A stretch of DNA of 64,000 bases from the NCBI RefSeq assembly GCF_032595355.1, contig NZ_JASMWN010000010.1:1-64000 (forward strand). The letters are read 5' to 3'. Both the position numbers and the translations under genes were made by a program. Positions 51,127-58,819 of this stretch are shown one piece after another. The stretch's first letter is position 1. Every line of letters starts with the position of its first letter. A model generated the notes under the pieces. The model was not told where the DNA came from and searched no databases. It saw nothing but the letters and a program-made list of their open reading frames with translations. The DNA comes from Sedimentitalea todarodis. Its GTDB lineage: Bacteria; Pseudomonadota; Alphaproteobacteria; Rhodobacterales; Rhodobacteraceae.

Positions 51127-51861
51127 TCAGGGCGAAGGCGGGGTGGGAACCGCCAGATAGGTGGCCTGTGGAATGTCGATCAGCCCCCGGAGGTGCAGAG
51201 CCGCGCGGTCTTTGGGCGTCAGATCGTGAATGGCCGCGCGGACTGCTGTGGCAAGGGGTGCCGTGTCACGGCCCCGTGCCGTGATCAGCGGCAGGCCGGG
51301 CGTCGGGGTGGTGGTGCCGATGACTTTCAACTGCTGTGCAACAGGGTCATGTTCCTGCAGCAGGGTCCAGGTCACGACATCGAGCGCGGCCATATCCGCA
51401 CGCCCGTCGGCCACCGCCTTGGCCGAGGCCGCGTGTGCGCCGGTTTTGGTAAGGGTCTGAACGCTAACACCCAGGGCATTCAGATGCACCATTGGCGCGG
51501 CCCATCCCGACTGTGACATCGGCTCGTTATAGGCAAAGGTGCCGCCGGAAAAATCATGGAGCCGATCCTCAGGTGCATCCGCGCGCACCACGAGAACCGA
51601 ATTGTAGTATCCCGGTGGGCACCCGGTCACGCCGTAGTCCGGCGTTCCGATCAACGCAACGGTTTGGTAGAGTCTGGTGCGATACGGCATGCCGCAGGTC
51701 TGCGCCAACAGCAGGTCGGGCGACTGCCAGAGCGCCCATGGATCCCTCTCACGGGACAGCTGCGATGGGCCAAATCGCAGATGGGCACGGATCAGCGCCC
51801 AGAACCGGTCGTTCGCGGGTTGAATCGCGGGCATGTCATACATGCCCAGCGATGCAATCAT
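51127..51861 (-). CDS. Leaderless PhnD/SBP-like protein
   Basis: This 244-residue protein begins MIASLGMYDMPAIQPANDRFWALIRAHL and contains DLLLAQTCGMPYRTRLYQTVALIGTPDYGVTGCPPGYYNSVLVVRAD and FAYNEPMSQSGWAAPMVHL, the pattern of phosphonate-binding PhnD-type domains. There is no signal peptide, so it would not reach the periplasm as an ABC binding protein; it may be a cytoplasmic ligand-binding protein. The start at 51861 overlaps the TerB gene stop by four bases; a longer upstream frame is Arg-rich and lies inside that gene. No transporter genes accompany it. Confidence 0.78.
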   Translation of the reverse strand: MIASLGMYDMPAIQPANDRFWALIRAHLRFGPSQLSRERDPWALWQSPDLLLAQTCGMPYRTRLYQTVALIGTPDYGVTGCPPGYYNSVLVVRADAPEDRLHDFSGGTFAYNEPMSQSGWAAPMVHLNALGVSVQTLTKTGAHAASAKAVADGRADMAALDVVTWTLLQEHDPVAQQLKVIGTTTPTPGLPLITARGRDTAPLATAVRAAIHDLTPKDRAALHLRGLIDIPQATYLAVPTPPSP

Positions 51862-52295
51862 GATTTGTTCGCGTGTTGTCGGGCCATCGCGCTGTCGACG
51901 TCGCTGACCCCGAGCAGGCTGGCAACCAGACGCAACAGCGCATCTTCTTCCTGGGCACGTTCTCCATCGGCCAGAACCACGGTCCACAGCGATTGGACCA
52001 CCGAGCGGCGATCTTCATAGGGCACCGCATCCTTGATGGCGCGGGTAAAGCGGACGGTGTCGGGCGCTTCGGTTTCCAGGGCTTCGGCCTGTCCGCGAAG
52101 TTGCGTTGTTTCAAACGGCGACAAGCCATAGCGATCCGCCACAATGCGGTCGATCCGCTCAATTTCAGCAGCCGAATAGTCGTTGTCCGAGCGCGCGACG
52201 CGCACCAGAAGTGCGGTCAGGGCCAGCCGGGCGTCCGTATGGGCGAGCGGCGCGGGTTCCGGCTGTGTCAGCCGTTTCAGAAAATCACCAAACAT
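51858..52295 (-). CDS. TerB-fold protein (first copy)
   Basis: This 145-residue helical protein has the TerB-like pattern DARLALTALLVRVARSDNDYSAAEIERIDRIVADRYGLS, followed by AIKDAVPYEDRRSVVQSLWTVVLADGERAQEEDALLRLVASLLGVS. Acidic residues (RSDNDYSAAE, ADGERAQEED) are at the metal-binding positions of TerB. Function is unknown; TerB proteins are tied to stress resistance and metal binding. It is coupled to the PhnD-like gene and lies 69 bases after a paralogous gene. Confidence 0.85.
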   Translation of the reverse strand: MFGDFLKRLTQPEPAPLAHTDARLALTALLVRVARSDNDYSAAEIERIDRIVADRYGLSPFETTQLRGQAEALETEAPDTVRFTRAIKDAVPYEDRRSVVQSLWTVVLADGERAQEEDALLRLVASLLGVSDVDSAMARQHANKS

Positions 52296-52364
52296 GGCCC
52301 AGATATAGGCAAAGGTCAGCAGAACGCAAACCCGGGACATCCGGAGAGGTCAGAAAATCAGACG

Positions 52365-52817
52365 TCAGGAAATCGCGCGATGGGCCTGTTCGACCTTTTC
52401 GCGCGCCGCCTTGCTTTCCAGAAAACTTAGCCCCATCGCCTTGCGGGCACTTTCCAGGACGCGCAGCTCGTCTTCCTTGGGGTCGCCGTCGGCCAACACC
52501 ACTTCCCACAACGCATCCAGCGCCGCGAGGCGTTCTTCGAGCCCGGTGGTTTCGCGGATCAGCTTGGCGAATGTGTCGGTCTCAGGTGCGGCGGCATGCA
52601 GCTTTTCGCAGGTTGCGCGAATTTTTGCCGCTTCGATCGCGTTATGTTGAAAAAGACGCGTCAGAATGCGGTCGATCAGGCTTATTTCCTCGACCTGATA
52701 GTTCTGATCCGACATTGCCACGCGCACCAGGAGTGCACCCAAAGCCAGCTCGGCATCCGGATCAGGAAGGTCTTCGGCGTTGTTGGCGCGAAACGCGGCA
52801 AAAAGCTTGCTCAACAT
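52365..52817 (-). CDS. TerB-fold protein (second copy)
   Basis: This 150-residue protein is a paralogue of the next gene downstream: AELALGALLVRVAMSDQNYQVEEISLIDRILTRLF and LIRETTGLEERLAALDALWEVVLADGDPKEDELRVLESARKAMGLS. The ADGDPKED segment keeps the acidic residues of TerB. Two consecutive TerB-fold genes suggest an ancient duplication and perhaps a heterodimer; that is inference. It starts 42 bases after the DUF1330 stop. Confidence 0.85.
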   Translation of the reverse strand: MLSKLFAAFRANNAEDLPDPDAELALGALLVRVAMSDQNYQVEEISLIDRILTRLFQHNAIEAAKIRATCEKLHAAAPETDTFAKLIRETTGLEERLAALDALWEVVLADGDPKEDELRVLESARKAMGLSFLESKAAREKVEQAHRAIS

Positions 52818-52859
52818 TGGGAAAGATTATCCGGTATCGCGGGGTTCGCCAAGCGAATC

Positions 52860-53153
52860 CTATCCATCATAGCCTTCGATGATGACAAGATCGCCGGTTG
52901 AGACAGGATCACGGATATCTTTGGCGGCCCGATAACTCGCGCTGTCATAACAGGCCAGTGCCGCTTCATAGCTGTCAAACTCGATCACCACGGTGCGCTT
53001 GCGGGCCGCGCCTTCGCGCACCTGCCGTTGACCGCCCCGGACCAGAAACCGAGCCCCGAATTCAGCAAAAGGAGCCGCGTTGGCGGCAACGTATTCCTTG
53101 TAGGTTTCGATGTCGGCCACATCAACGTGCGCGATCCAGTATCCTTTGGCCAT
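52860..53153 (-). CDS. DUF1330 family protein
   Basis: This 97-residue protein starts MAKGYWIAHVDVADIETYKEYVAANAAPFAEFGARFLVRGG, with VVIEFDSYEAALACYDSASYRAAKDIRDP, the DUF1330 signature of a dimeric ferredoxin-like alpha/beta barrel. No reaction is known. The start at 53153 is chosen because the upstream continuation of the frame overlaps the NicO gene in an unrelated register. Confidence 0.92.
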   Translation of the reverse strand: MAKGYWIAHVDVADIETYKEYVAANAAPFAEFGARFLVRGGQRQVREGAARKRTVVIEFDSYEAALACYDSASYRAAKDIRDPVSTGDLVIIEGYDG

Positions 53154-53236
53154 CAGTCGCTCCCTTGCCCCCTGCTTCGCGGCGAACCTCGCCCGGAATC
53201 CCGGGACATGCAATATGGGAAACGACAGCTGGCTGA

Positions 53237-54136
53237 TCACCCGAGTGAACGCAAAAGCAACCCGCCGGCGATCAGCGCGATCACCAAGCCTGCAAAGATT
53301 TCGACGGCGGGCAACAACCGCGCCGCCAGACCTCCGCTTGTCAGCGATGCGACAAGCCCGCCGCGCAGCCCGACAGCACCAAGACCGACGGCGACCGTTA
53401 CCGTTGCGGTGCCGAGCGCCATTGCAAAGGCCCCGGCGATCCCTGCCAGCGCAATCCCCATCTGCCAGGTGATGAGCAATACGAAGAGCGCGCCGGTGCA
53501 GGGGCGGATCGCGATGCTCAAGATCAACGCCAGGACCTCGGTCAACGACCGCGCGCCCGCCACTTCGTCTGGTGTCGGGGCGTGACGATGGCCGCATGAG
53601 CCGCATGTGCCGTCGTGATCGTGGTCGTGGTCATGATTTGCTGCTGCTTTGCGGACATGGCGAATGCCACGCAGGATCAGCCAGCCGCCGATCAGCGCTA
53701 TGGCCGCATAAGAGGCCGGTGCCATGATATCCTCGGTCAGTCCGACCATCTGTTCCCGCCCGAGCGACAGGAGCAGTACGCCCGTGTAGACCAGCGCAAT
53801 TGCCGTGATGGCCTGTCCCAGCGACGCGGCAAATCCGATCGTGGCCAGCCGCAGCGCCGACACCTTGCGGCCCAGCCCGTAGCCGCCGAGCAGTACCTTG
53901 CCATGTCCGGGGCCGACCGCATGAAAGAACCCGTAGGCAAAACAGGCAATCAGCAGAACCAGCAAAGACCCCTCGCCGCCGCCGCGCAGTTCACGCAGGG
54001 TGCGGGCAATCCGGTTCTGGAAATCGCGCTGTTCCAATGCCGCCATCGCCGCAATTTGGTCAAAGCCGCCACTGCTCCACAGCCAGAGCGCGTAGGCCAG
54101 CGCCAGCAGAACCGGAACGATCAGGAAGCGGGACAT
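53237..54136 (-). CDS. NicO-family nickel/cobalt-type transporter
   Basis: This 299-residue protein has six or so membrane segments. FHAVGPGHGKVLLGGY (about residues 71-86) is the HAxxxDH-related NicO motif, followed by SLGQAITAIALVYTGVLL and, later, ILSIAIRPCTGALFVLL. A cytoplasmic or periplasmic loop, NHDHDHDHDGTCGSCGHRH, is rich in His, Asp and two Cys and should bind divalent metal. It is paired with DUF1007, which overlaps its start by 16 bases, a linkage seen in predicted zinc or nickel transport. Direction of transport is not given. Confidence 0.87.
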   Translation of the reverse strand: MSRFLIVPVLLALAYALWLWSSGGFDQIAAMAALEQRDFQNRIARTLRELRGGGEGSLLVLLIACFAYGFFHAVGPGHGKVLLGGYGLGRKVSALRLATIGFAASLGQAITAIALVYTGVLLLSLGREQMVGLTEDIMAPASYAAIALIGGWLILRGIRHVRKAAANHDHDHDHDGTCGSCGHRHAPTPDEVAGARSLTEVLALILSIAIRPCTGALFVLLITWQMGIALAGIAGAFAMALGTATVTVAVGLGAVGLRGGLVASLTSGGLAARLLPAVEIFAGLVIALIAGGLLLRSLG

Positions 54137-54771
54137 GACACGCGGATTTCGGTTGCAAACTTGGCTCCGATCAGGGGAATTTCGTTCTCCTCCAGATCCG
54201 CATCGGCGTTGATCGTCAACAGCATCTGCCGCATCTGTTCCAACTCGCCATCAATGTCAGGGGCGATCTTGTCCAGCGTGCAGATCGACGCGGGTTTGAT
54301 CTTGACCGGAAGCGTCACGTCATAGGCAGTGTAATAGGTTTCATCATAGGCACGCAGCGACAGGATGTGCCCAGCGAGACTCGGGGTGGCCTCGACCTGG
54401 CGAACATGGGTGGTGGTGATGCGACCATCCTTAAGAGTCGCGGTCGGCTGTTGCGGACCGGACAAATCAAGCAGGGCTTCATCAAGCAGAGCCACCAGAT
54501 CGCCGTTGAAACCGGGGACCCAGTTCATGTCGAAGCCGGTCAGACGCGCGATGTCTTCTTCTGTCAGCACTCCGTCGAAATCCTGGTCGATCTTCAGTTC
54601 TTCTGTGATCAGCAGCGAATAGTATTCGTCATAGGTCCAGGTGATTTTCAGGTGCGAGAGCGCGCCGGACTCGTCAAGAATGATGTCCACACCCGTATCA
54701 ATAAAGATATGCGGATGGGTCAGCGCGGGCACAGGGACGGTGCACAGCAGGATGGCCAGCAAGCGTGTCAT
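54121..54771 (-). CDS. DUF1007 periplasmic protein, partner of the NicO transporter
   Basis: This 216-residue protein has a signal peptide (MTRLLAILLCTVPVPALTHP) followed by the DUF1007 pattern HPHIFIDTGVDIILDESGALSHLKITWTYDEYYSLLI, and an acidic region KIDQDFDGVLTEEDIARLTGFD resembling a calcium-binding loop (EF-hand-like). HPHIFID just after cleavage gives His ligands at the mature N terminus. Role: probable periplasmic metal delivery to the neighbouring transporter, by association only. The two genes overlap by 16 bases. Confidence 0.85.
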   Translation of the reverse strand: MTRLLAILLCTVPVPALTHPHIFIDTGVDIILDESGALSHLKITWTYDEYYSLLITEELKIDQDFDGVLTEEDIARLTGFDMNWVPGFNGDLVALLDEALLDLSGPQQPTATLKDGRITTTHVRQVEATPSLAGHILSLRAYDETYYTAYDVTLPVKIKPASICTLDKIAPDIDGELEQMRQMLLTINADADLEENEIPLIGAKFATEIRVSCPAS

Positions 54772-54827
54772 GGCTTGAACCTAATCCGTCGGCGGCGGTA
54801 CAGCAATCGCATAGGTAGGCCATGCGC

Positions 54828-56471
54828 TCAAACCAGCCGCGACGTTTCCTTGGCGGCACGCACGAAATCGGCAAACAACGGATGCGGCGCAAAGGGTTTT
54901 GACTTCAGTTCCGGATGGAACTGGACCCCGATGAACCATGGATGATCGCGCCATTCGACAATTTCCGGCAGGCGGCCATCCGGGGACATGCCCGAAAACT
55001 GCAACCCGACGTCTTCGAGCTGCTCGCGATACTTGATATCGACTTCATAGCGGTGCCGGTGCCGTTCTTCGATATGGGGCGTACCGTAGACTTCGGCCAC
55101 CCGCGAGCCATCCTTCAGCGTGGCGTCATAGGCTCCCAACCGCATGGTGCCGCCCTTGTCGTCGCCAACCTTGCGCTCGACGCGCTTGCTGCCCTGCACC
55201 CATTCCTTGAGGTGATAGACTACGGGTTCGAACCGTTTCTTGCCGGCCTCGTGGTCGAATTCTTCGGACCCGGCGGTTTTCAGCCCCGCGACATTGCGCG
55301 CCGCCTCGATCACCGCCATCTGCATGCCCAGACAAATGCCCAGATAGGGTACCTTGCGGGTTCGGGCGAATTCGGCCGCCTTGATCTTGCCTTCGGTGCC
55401 GCGTTCGCCAAAGCCGCCCGGCACCAGGATCGCGTGGAAGCCTTCGAGATAGGGGGCCGGATCCTCGGTGTCGAAAATCTCGGCATCGACCCATTCCACC
55501 TGAACCCGGACCCGGTTGGCCATACCGCCATGGGTCAGTGCCTCGGCGATGGATTTGTATGCGTCTTCCAGTTGCGTGTACTTGCCGACGATGGCGACCT
55601 TGATGGTGCCCTCGGGGTTGTAGATCCGGTCGGCCACGTCTTCCCAGCGGGCGAGATTGGGTTTTGGGGCCGGGGTAATCGCAAAGGCATCAAGCACAGC
55701 CTGATCCAGCCCTTCGCGATGATAGGCCAGCGGCGCTTCGTAGATGGATTTGAGATCCTGCGCCGCGATCACGGCATCTGGCCGCACGTTACAGAACAGG
55801 GCCAGCTTTGCGCGCTCCTTTTCGGGGATCGGACCTTCGGACCGGCACACCAGAATGTCGGGTGCGAGGCCGATCGAGCGCAATTCCTTGACGCTGTGCT
55901 GCGTTGGCTTGGTCTTTAGCTCGCCGCTTGCCTTGATAAAGGGCAGCAGCGTCAGATGCATGAACACGCATTGCCCGCGCGGTCGGTCCTGGCTGAACTG
56001 GCGGATCGCTTCAAAGAACGGCAGGCCCTCGATGTCGCCAACCGTGCCGCCGATTTCACACAGCATGAAATCGACCTCCTCCTCGCCGATGGCGATGAAA
56101 TCCTTGATCTCGTTGGTGACGTGGGGAATGACCTGAATGGTCTTGCCCAGATAATCGCCGCGCCGCTCTTTCTCCAGCACTGTCGAGTAAATGCGACCGG
56201 AGCTTACGGAATCGCTGTTTCGGGCGGCGACTCCGGTAAAGCGTTCGTAGTGCCCAAGGTCGAGATCGGTTTCGGCACCGTCGTCGGTGACGAAGACCTC
56301 GCCATGTTCAAACGGGCTCATCGTGCCGGGGTCGACGTTGAGATAGGGGTCAAGCTTGCGCAACCGAACCGAAAAACCGCGCGCCTGCAAAAGCGATCCA
56401 AGGGCCGCCGAGGCCAGCCCCTTGCCCAGAGAGGACACAACACCGCCGGTGATAAAGATAAAACGCGCCAT
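54828..56471 (-). CDS. pyrG: CTP synthase
   Basis: This 547-residue enzyme is of standard length. The N-terminal synthetase domain shows FITGGVVSSLGKGLASAALG (P-loop-like) and KLDPYLNVDPGTMSPFEHGEVFVTDDG, and the C-terminal glutaminase domain has LGICLGMQMAV (Cys), and the late GVQFHPELKSKP (His/Glu). It converts UTP to CTP with glutamine-derived ammonia. It follows secG on the same strand with a hairpin between the two. Confidence 0.97.
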   Translation of the reverse strand: MARFIFITGGVVSSLGKGLASAALGSLLQARGFSVRLRKLDPYLNVDPGTMSPFEHGEVFVTDDGAETDLDLGHYERFTGVAARNSDSVSSGRIYSTVLEKERRGDYLGKTIQVIPHVTNEIKDFIAIGEEEVDFMLCEIGGTVGDIEGLPFFEAIRQFSQDRPRGQCVFMHLTLLPFIKASGELKTKPTQHSVKELRSIGLAPDILVCRSEGPIPEKERAKLALFCNVRPDAVIAAQDLKSIYEAPLAYHREGLDQAVLDAFAITPAPKPNLARWEDVADRIYNPEGTIKVAIVGKYTQLEDAYKSIAEALTHGGMANRVRVQVEWVDAEIFDTEDPAPYLEGFHAILVPGGFGERGTEGKIKAAEFARTRKVPYLGICLGMQMAVIEAARNVAGLKTAGSEEFDHEAGKKRFEPVVYHLKEWVQGSKRVERKVGDDKGGTMRLGAYDATLKDGSRVAEVYGTPHIEERHRHRYEVDIKYREQLEDVGLQFSGMSPDGRLPEIVEWRDHPWFIGVQFHPELKSKPFAPHPLFADFVRAAKETSRLV

Positions 56472-56575
56472 GCTGTCGGCTGCTCCCGTGACTGTCGAAA
56501 TTCAGAGTCGCACCGGCCGAAAAAAACCGATGCATCACGGGAGTTCACCCATACAGGATTCGCCCGTCATGCGCA

Positions 56576-56606
56576 AGAGAACCGCAAGATGCTGTTACGG
56601 TTCTCT
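56576..56606. terminator. Hairpin between secG and pyrG
   Basis: AGAGAACCG (56576-56584) pairs with CGGTTCTCT (56598-56606) across a 13-base loop, 32 bases past the secG stop. There is no minus-strand T-run, so it may be a weak terminator or attenuator before pyrG. Confidence 0.4.
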
Positions 56607-56637
56607 CTCTTTGGTCAAGGTATTGTACGTGACCGGG

Positions 56638-57000
56638 TTAGTCGGCTTTGGGCACCAGTGGTGCATCACTGTCTGCGCTCGGCGGCAACAGGTCTTGTGC
56701 GTCCGGCAGGGCCGGCACCGTTTCCTCCGCTGCGGGGGCAGAGCCGCCAAGCCGGTCGATGACCGAAGTGCCGGCCGCCTTCTGCGCTGCCAGAACGGTC
56801 AAGGTGATCGACGTGCAGATGAACGCAATGGCCAGAATCCAGGTCACCTTGCCCAGGGCCGTTGCCGCTGCACGACCGGATATCGCGCCGCCACCGCCGC
56901 CACCCATGCCAAGCCCGCCGCCCTCAGAGCGCTGCAACAGCACGACTCCGATCAGGCCGAGGGCCAGTATCAGGTGGACGATTAATATGACATTTTCCAT
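56638..57000 (-). CDS. secG: Preprotein translocase subunit SecG
   Basis: This 120-residue protein starts MENVILIVHLILALGLIGVVLLQRSEGGGLGMGGG, the typical SecG first membrane segment and Gly-rich loop, with a second segment VTWILAIAFICTSITLTVLAA and a Pro/Ala/acidic tail (about residues 88-120). SecG supports the SecYE channel. Start at 57000: the 29-residue upstream extension of the frame has no family match. Confidence 0.95.
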   Translation of the reverse strand: MENVILIVHLILALGLIGVVLLQRSEGGGLGMGGGGGGAISGRAAATALGKVTWILAIAFICTSITLTVLAAQKAAGTSVIDRLGGSAPAAEETVPALPDAQDLLPPSADSDAPLVPKAD

Positions 57001-57116
57001 GAGGACCTGCGGCGTAGGGCGTTTGTATCGGGGGGTATGTAGGCAAGATTGCCGAAAGGGGCAAGGGACGATCTGGGGGCTGGACAAAACGTGCTTGGGG
57101 CGCCCATGCTGGGTTC

Positions 57117-57737
57117 ATGCCACACGATCAGTCTCATGACGAACATCCCCACGCTCTGCTGCCCTCCGATCCGGCGCTGCGCGTCAAGGCGCTTGAAACC
57201 GTACTGACGCGCAAAGGGCTGATTGATCCCGCCGCGATTGACGTGCTGATCGACCAGTTCGAGACCCGTATTGGCCCGCAGCACGGCGCAAAAGTGGTGG
57301 CGCGGGCCTGGAGCGATCCGGAGTTCAAGGCGCGCATTCTGGATGACCCGATGCCCGATCTGATCGAGATGGACATGACCGGTGGGCAGGGCGAACATGT
57401 GGTCGTGGTCGAGAACACCGAACGGCAGCATAACATCGTGGTTTGCACGCTGTGCAGTTGCTATCCTTGGCCGTTGTTGGGGGTGCCGCCGGCCTGGTAC
57501 AAATCAGACGCCTACAGGGCGCGCGCCGTGCGAGAACCGCGCAAGGTGCTGGCCGAATTCGGGGTGATCTTGCCGGAGGGCACCTCCGTTCGGGTCTGGG
57601 ATTCCACCGCCGAGGTTCGGTATCTGGTGTTGCCGATGCGACCGGCGGAAACTGAAGGGCTGTCCGAGGCTGACCTTGCCAATTGGGTCACGCGAAATTC
57701 CATGATCGGAACCGGCCAGCCGGAGGCACCGTCGTGA
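57117..57737 (+). CDS. nthA: Cobalt-type nitrile hydratase alpha subunit
   Basis: This 206-residue subunit contains the metal claw VCTLCSCY with Cys110, Cys113 and Cys115; Thr (not Ser) after the first Cys is the marker of the cobalt type. The following YPWPLLGVPPAWYKSDAYRARAVREPRKVL is typical. Nitrile hydratase adds water to nitriles to give amides. It is the first of three overlapping genes and overlaps the beta-subunit start by four bases (GTGA). The His-rich N terminus (HDQSHDEHPH) is a little unusual. Confidence 0.95.
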   Translation: MPHDQSHDEHPHALLPSDPALRVKALETVLTRKGLIDPAAIDVLIDQFETRIGPQHGAKVVARAWSDPEFKARILDDPMPDLIEMDMTGGQGEHVVVVENTERQHNIVVCTLCSCYPWPLLGVPPAWYKSDAYRARAVREPRKVLAEFGVILPEGTSVRVWDSTAEVRYLVLPMRPAETEGLSEADLANWVTRNSMIGTGQPEAPS

Positions 57738-58414
57738 GCCGGGTTCATGACATGGGAGGCCGCTATGGCACCGGACCTGTCAATACGGGCCAGCCGGATG
57801 ACGCCCCGTTTGCCGCCGACTGGCAGAAACGGGCGCACGCGATCACAACCCTGTCGATGCCATTGGGCCAGTGGAATATCGACATGCGCCGACATGCCCG
57901 CGAAAGACTGGCGCCCAGGGATTATGCGCGGTTCACCTATTATGAAAAATGGATCGCAGCCGTCACCGATATGCTTGTCGCGGGACAGGTGCTTTCAGAA
58001 GCAGAGCTGACCGGTGACGATGCGCAGCCACCCGATGAGGCGATCAGAGCACGCAAGGTCAGCCCCGAACAGGTCCGGGCCGCAGCGGGCAAGCGTTTCC
58101 CCTATTCGCGCGAGAGTGATGCCAAGTTCAAATACGCGCCGGGCGATGCGGTGCGGACGATTCCCCGTGCAGGAAATCGGCTGATCGACGGGGGGCACAC
58201 CCGGCTTCCGGCCTATGCGGTTGGCGCGCAGGGACGCATCCTTCTGAGCCACGGCGCGCATGTTTTCCCGGACAGCAACGCGCATGGATTGGGCGAAGCG
58301 CCGCAGCCGCTCTATACAGTGGTGTTCCCGGCCTGCGAACTCTGGACGCATCCGGAACATCCCGATGACGAGGTCACCCTCGATCTCTGGGAATGCTATC
58401 TGGAGCCGGCATGA
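57734..58414 (+). CDS. nthB: Nitrile hydratase beta subunit
   Basis: This 226-residue subunit starts with a GTG giving VSRVHDMGGRYGTGPVN, the beta-subunit N-terminal signature HDMGG. The C-terminal domain is present: FKYAPGDAVRTIP, GHTRLPAYAVGAQGRI and PQPLYTVVFPACELW. It forms the active enzyme with NthA. Overlaps with both neighbours indicate coupled translation. Confidence 0.95.
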   Translation: MSRVHDMGGRYGTGPVNTGQPDDAPFAADWQKRAHAITTLSMPLGQWNIDMRRHARERLAPRDYARFTYYEKWIAAVTDMLVAGQVLSEAELTGDDAQPPDEAIRARKVSPEQVRAAAGKRFPYSRESDAKFKYAPGDAVRTIPRAGNRLIDGGHTRLPAYAVGAQGRILLSHGAHVFPDSNAHGLGEAPQPLYTVVFPACELWTHPEHPDDEVTLDLWECYLEPA

Positions 58415-58728
58415 CGAGCCGGCCCGATCCCGCCTTTGCCGAGCCTTGGCATGCGCAGGTGTTTGCGCTGACCGTTCATCTCAACGAATCCGGGCGCTTT
58501 ACATGGGCCGACTGGGCCACGCGGTTCGGGGCGACATTGGCGCGGCATGGCCTGACCCGTGAGCTGGACGGGGGCGACGATTACTTCAATGCCTGGCTCG
58601 AAACACTCGAAACGCTGCTGGCCGAAGATGGCAGCGCCGGACGCACAGAGGCCGAGCAGGTACGGGTCGCCTGGGAACGCGCTTACCTGACGACGCCCCA
58701 TGGCGCGCCCGTGCGCCTCACGCGCTGA
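58411..58728 (+). CDS. Nitrile hydratase accessory/activator protein
   Basis: This 105-residue protein resembles the N-terminal half of the beta subunit: FAEPWHAQVFALTVHLNESGRFTWADWATRFGATLARH, then GDDYFNAWLETLETLLAEDG. Proteins of this type help insert cobalt through subunit exchange. It starts overlapping the beta-subunit stop by four bases. Its size matches the short accessory-protein type. Confidence 0.9.
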   Translation: MTSRPDPAFAEPWHAQVFALTVHLNESGRFTWADWATRFGATLARHGLTRELDGGDDYFNAWLETLETLLAEDGSAGRTEAEQVRVAWERAYLTTPHGAPVRLTR

Positions 58729-58819
58729 CTTCTGCCGTCTGCGGTGAATTTGAGGTTTCGCTGCCCGCATGCCGCCGCTATACCGGCGCGGGTTTCATAA
58801 TCGCACAGAAGGAACGGGC

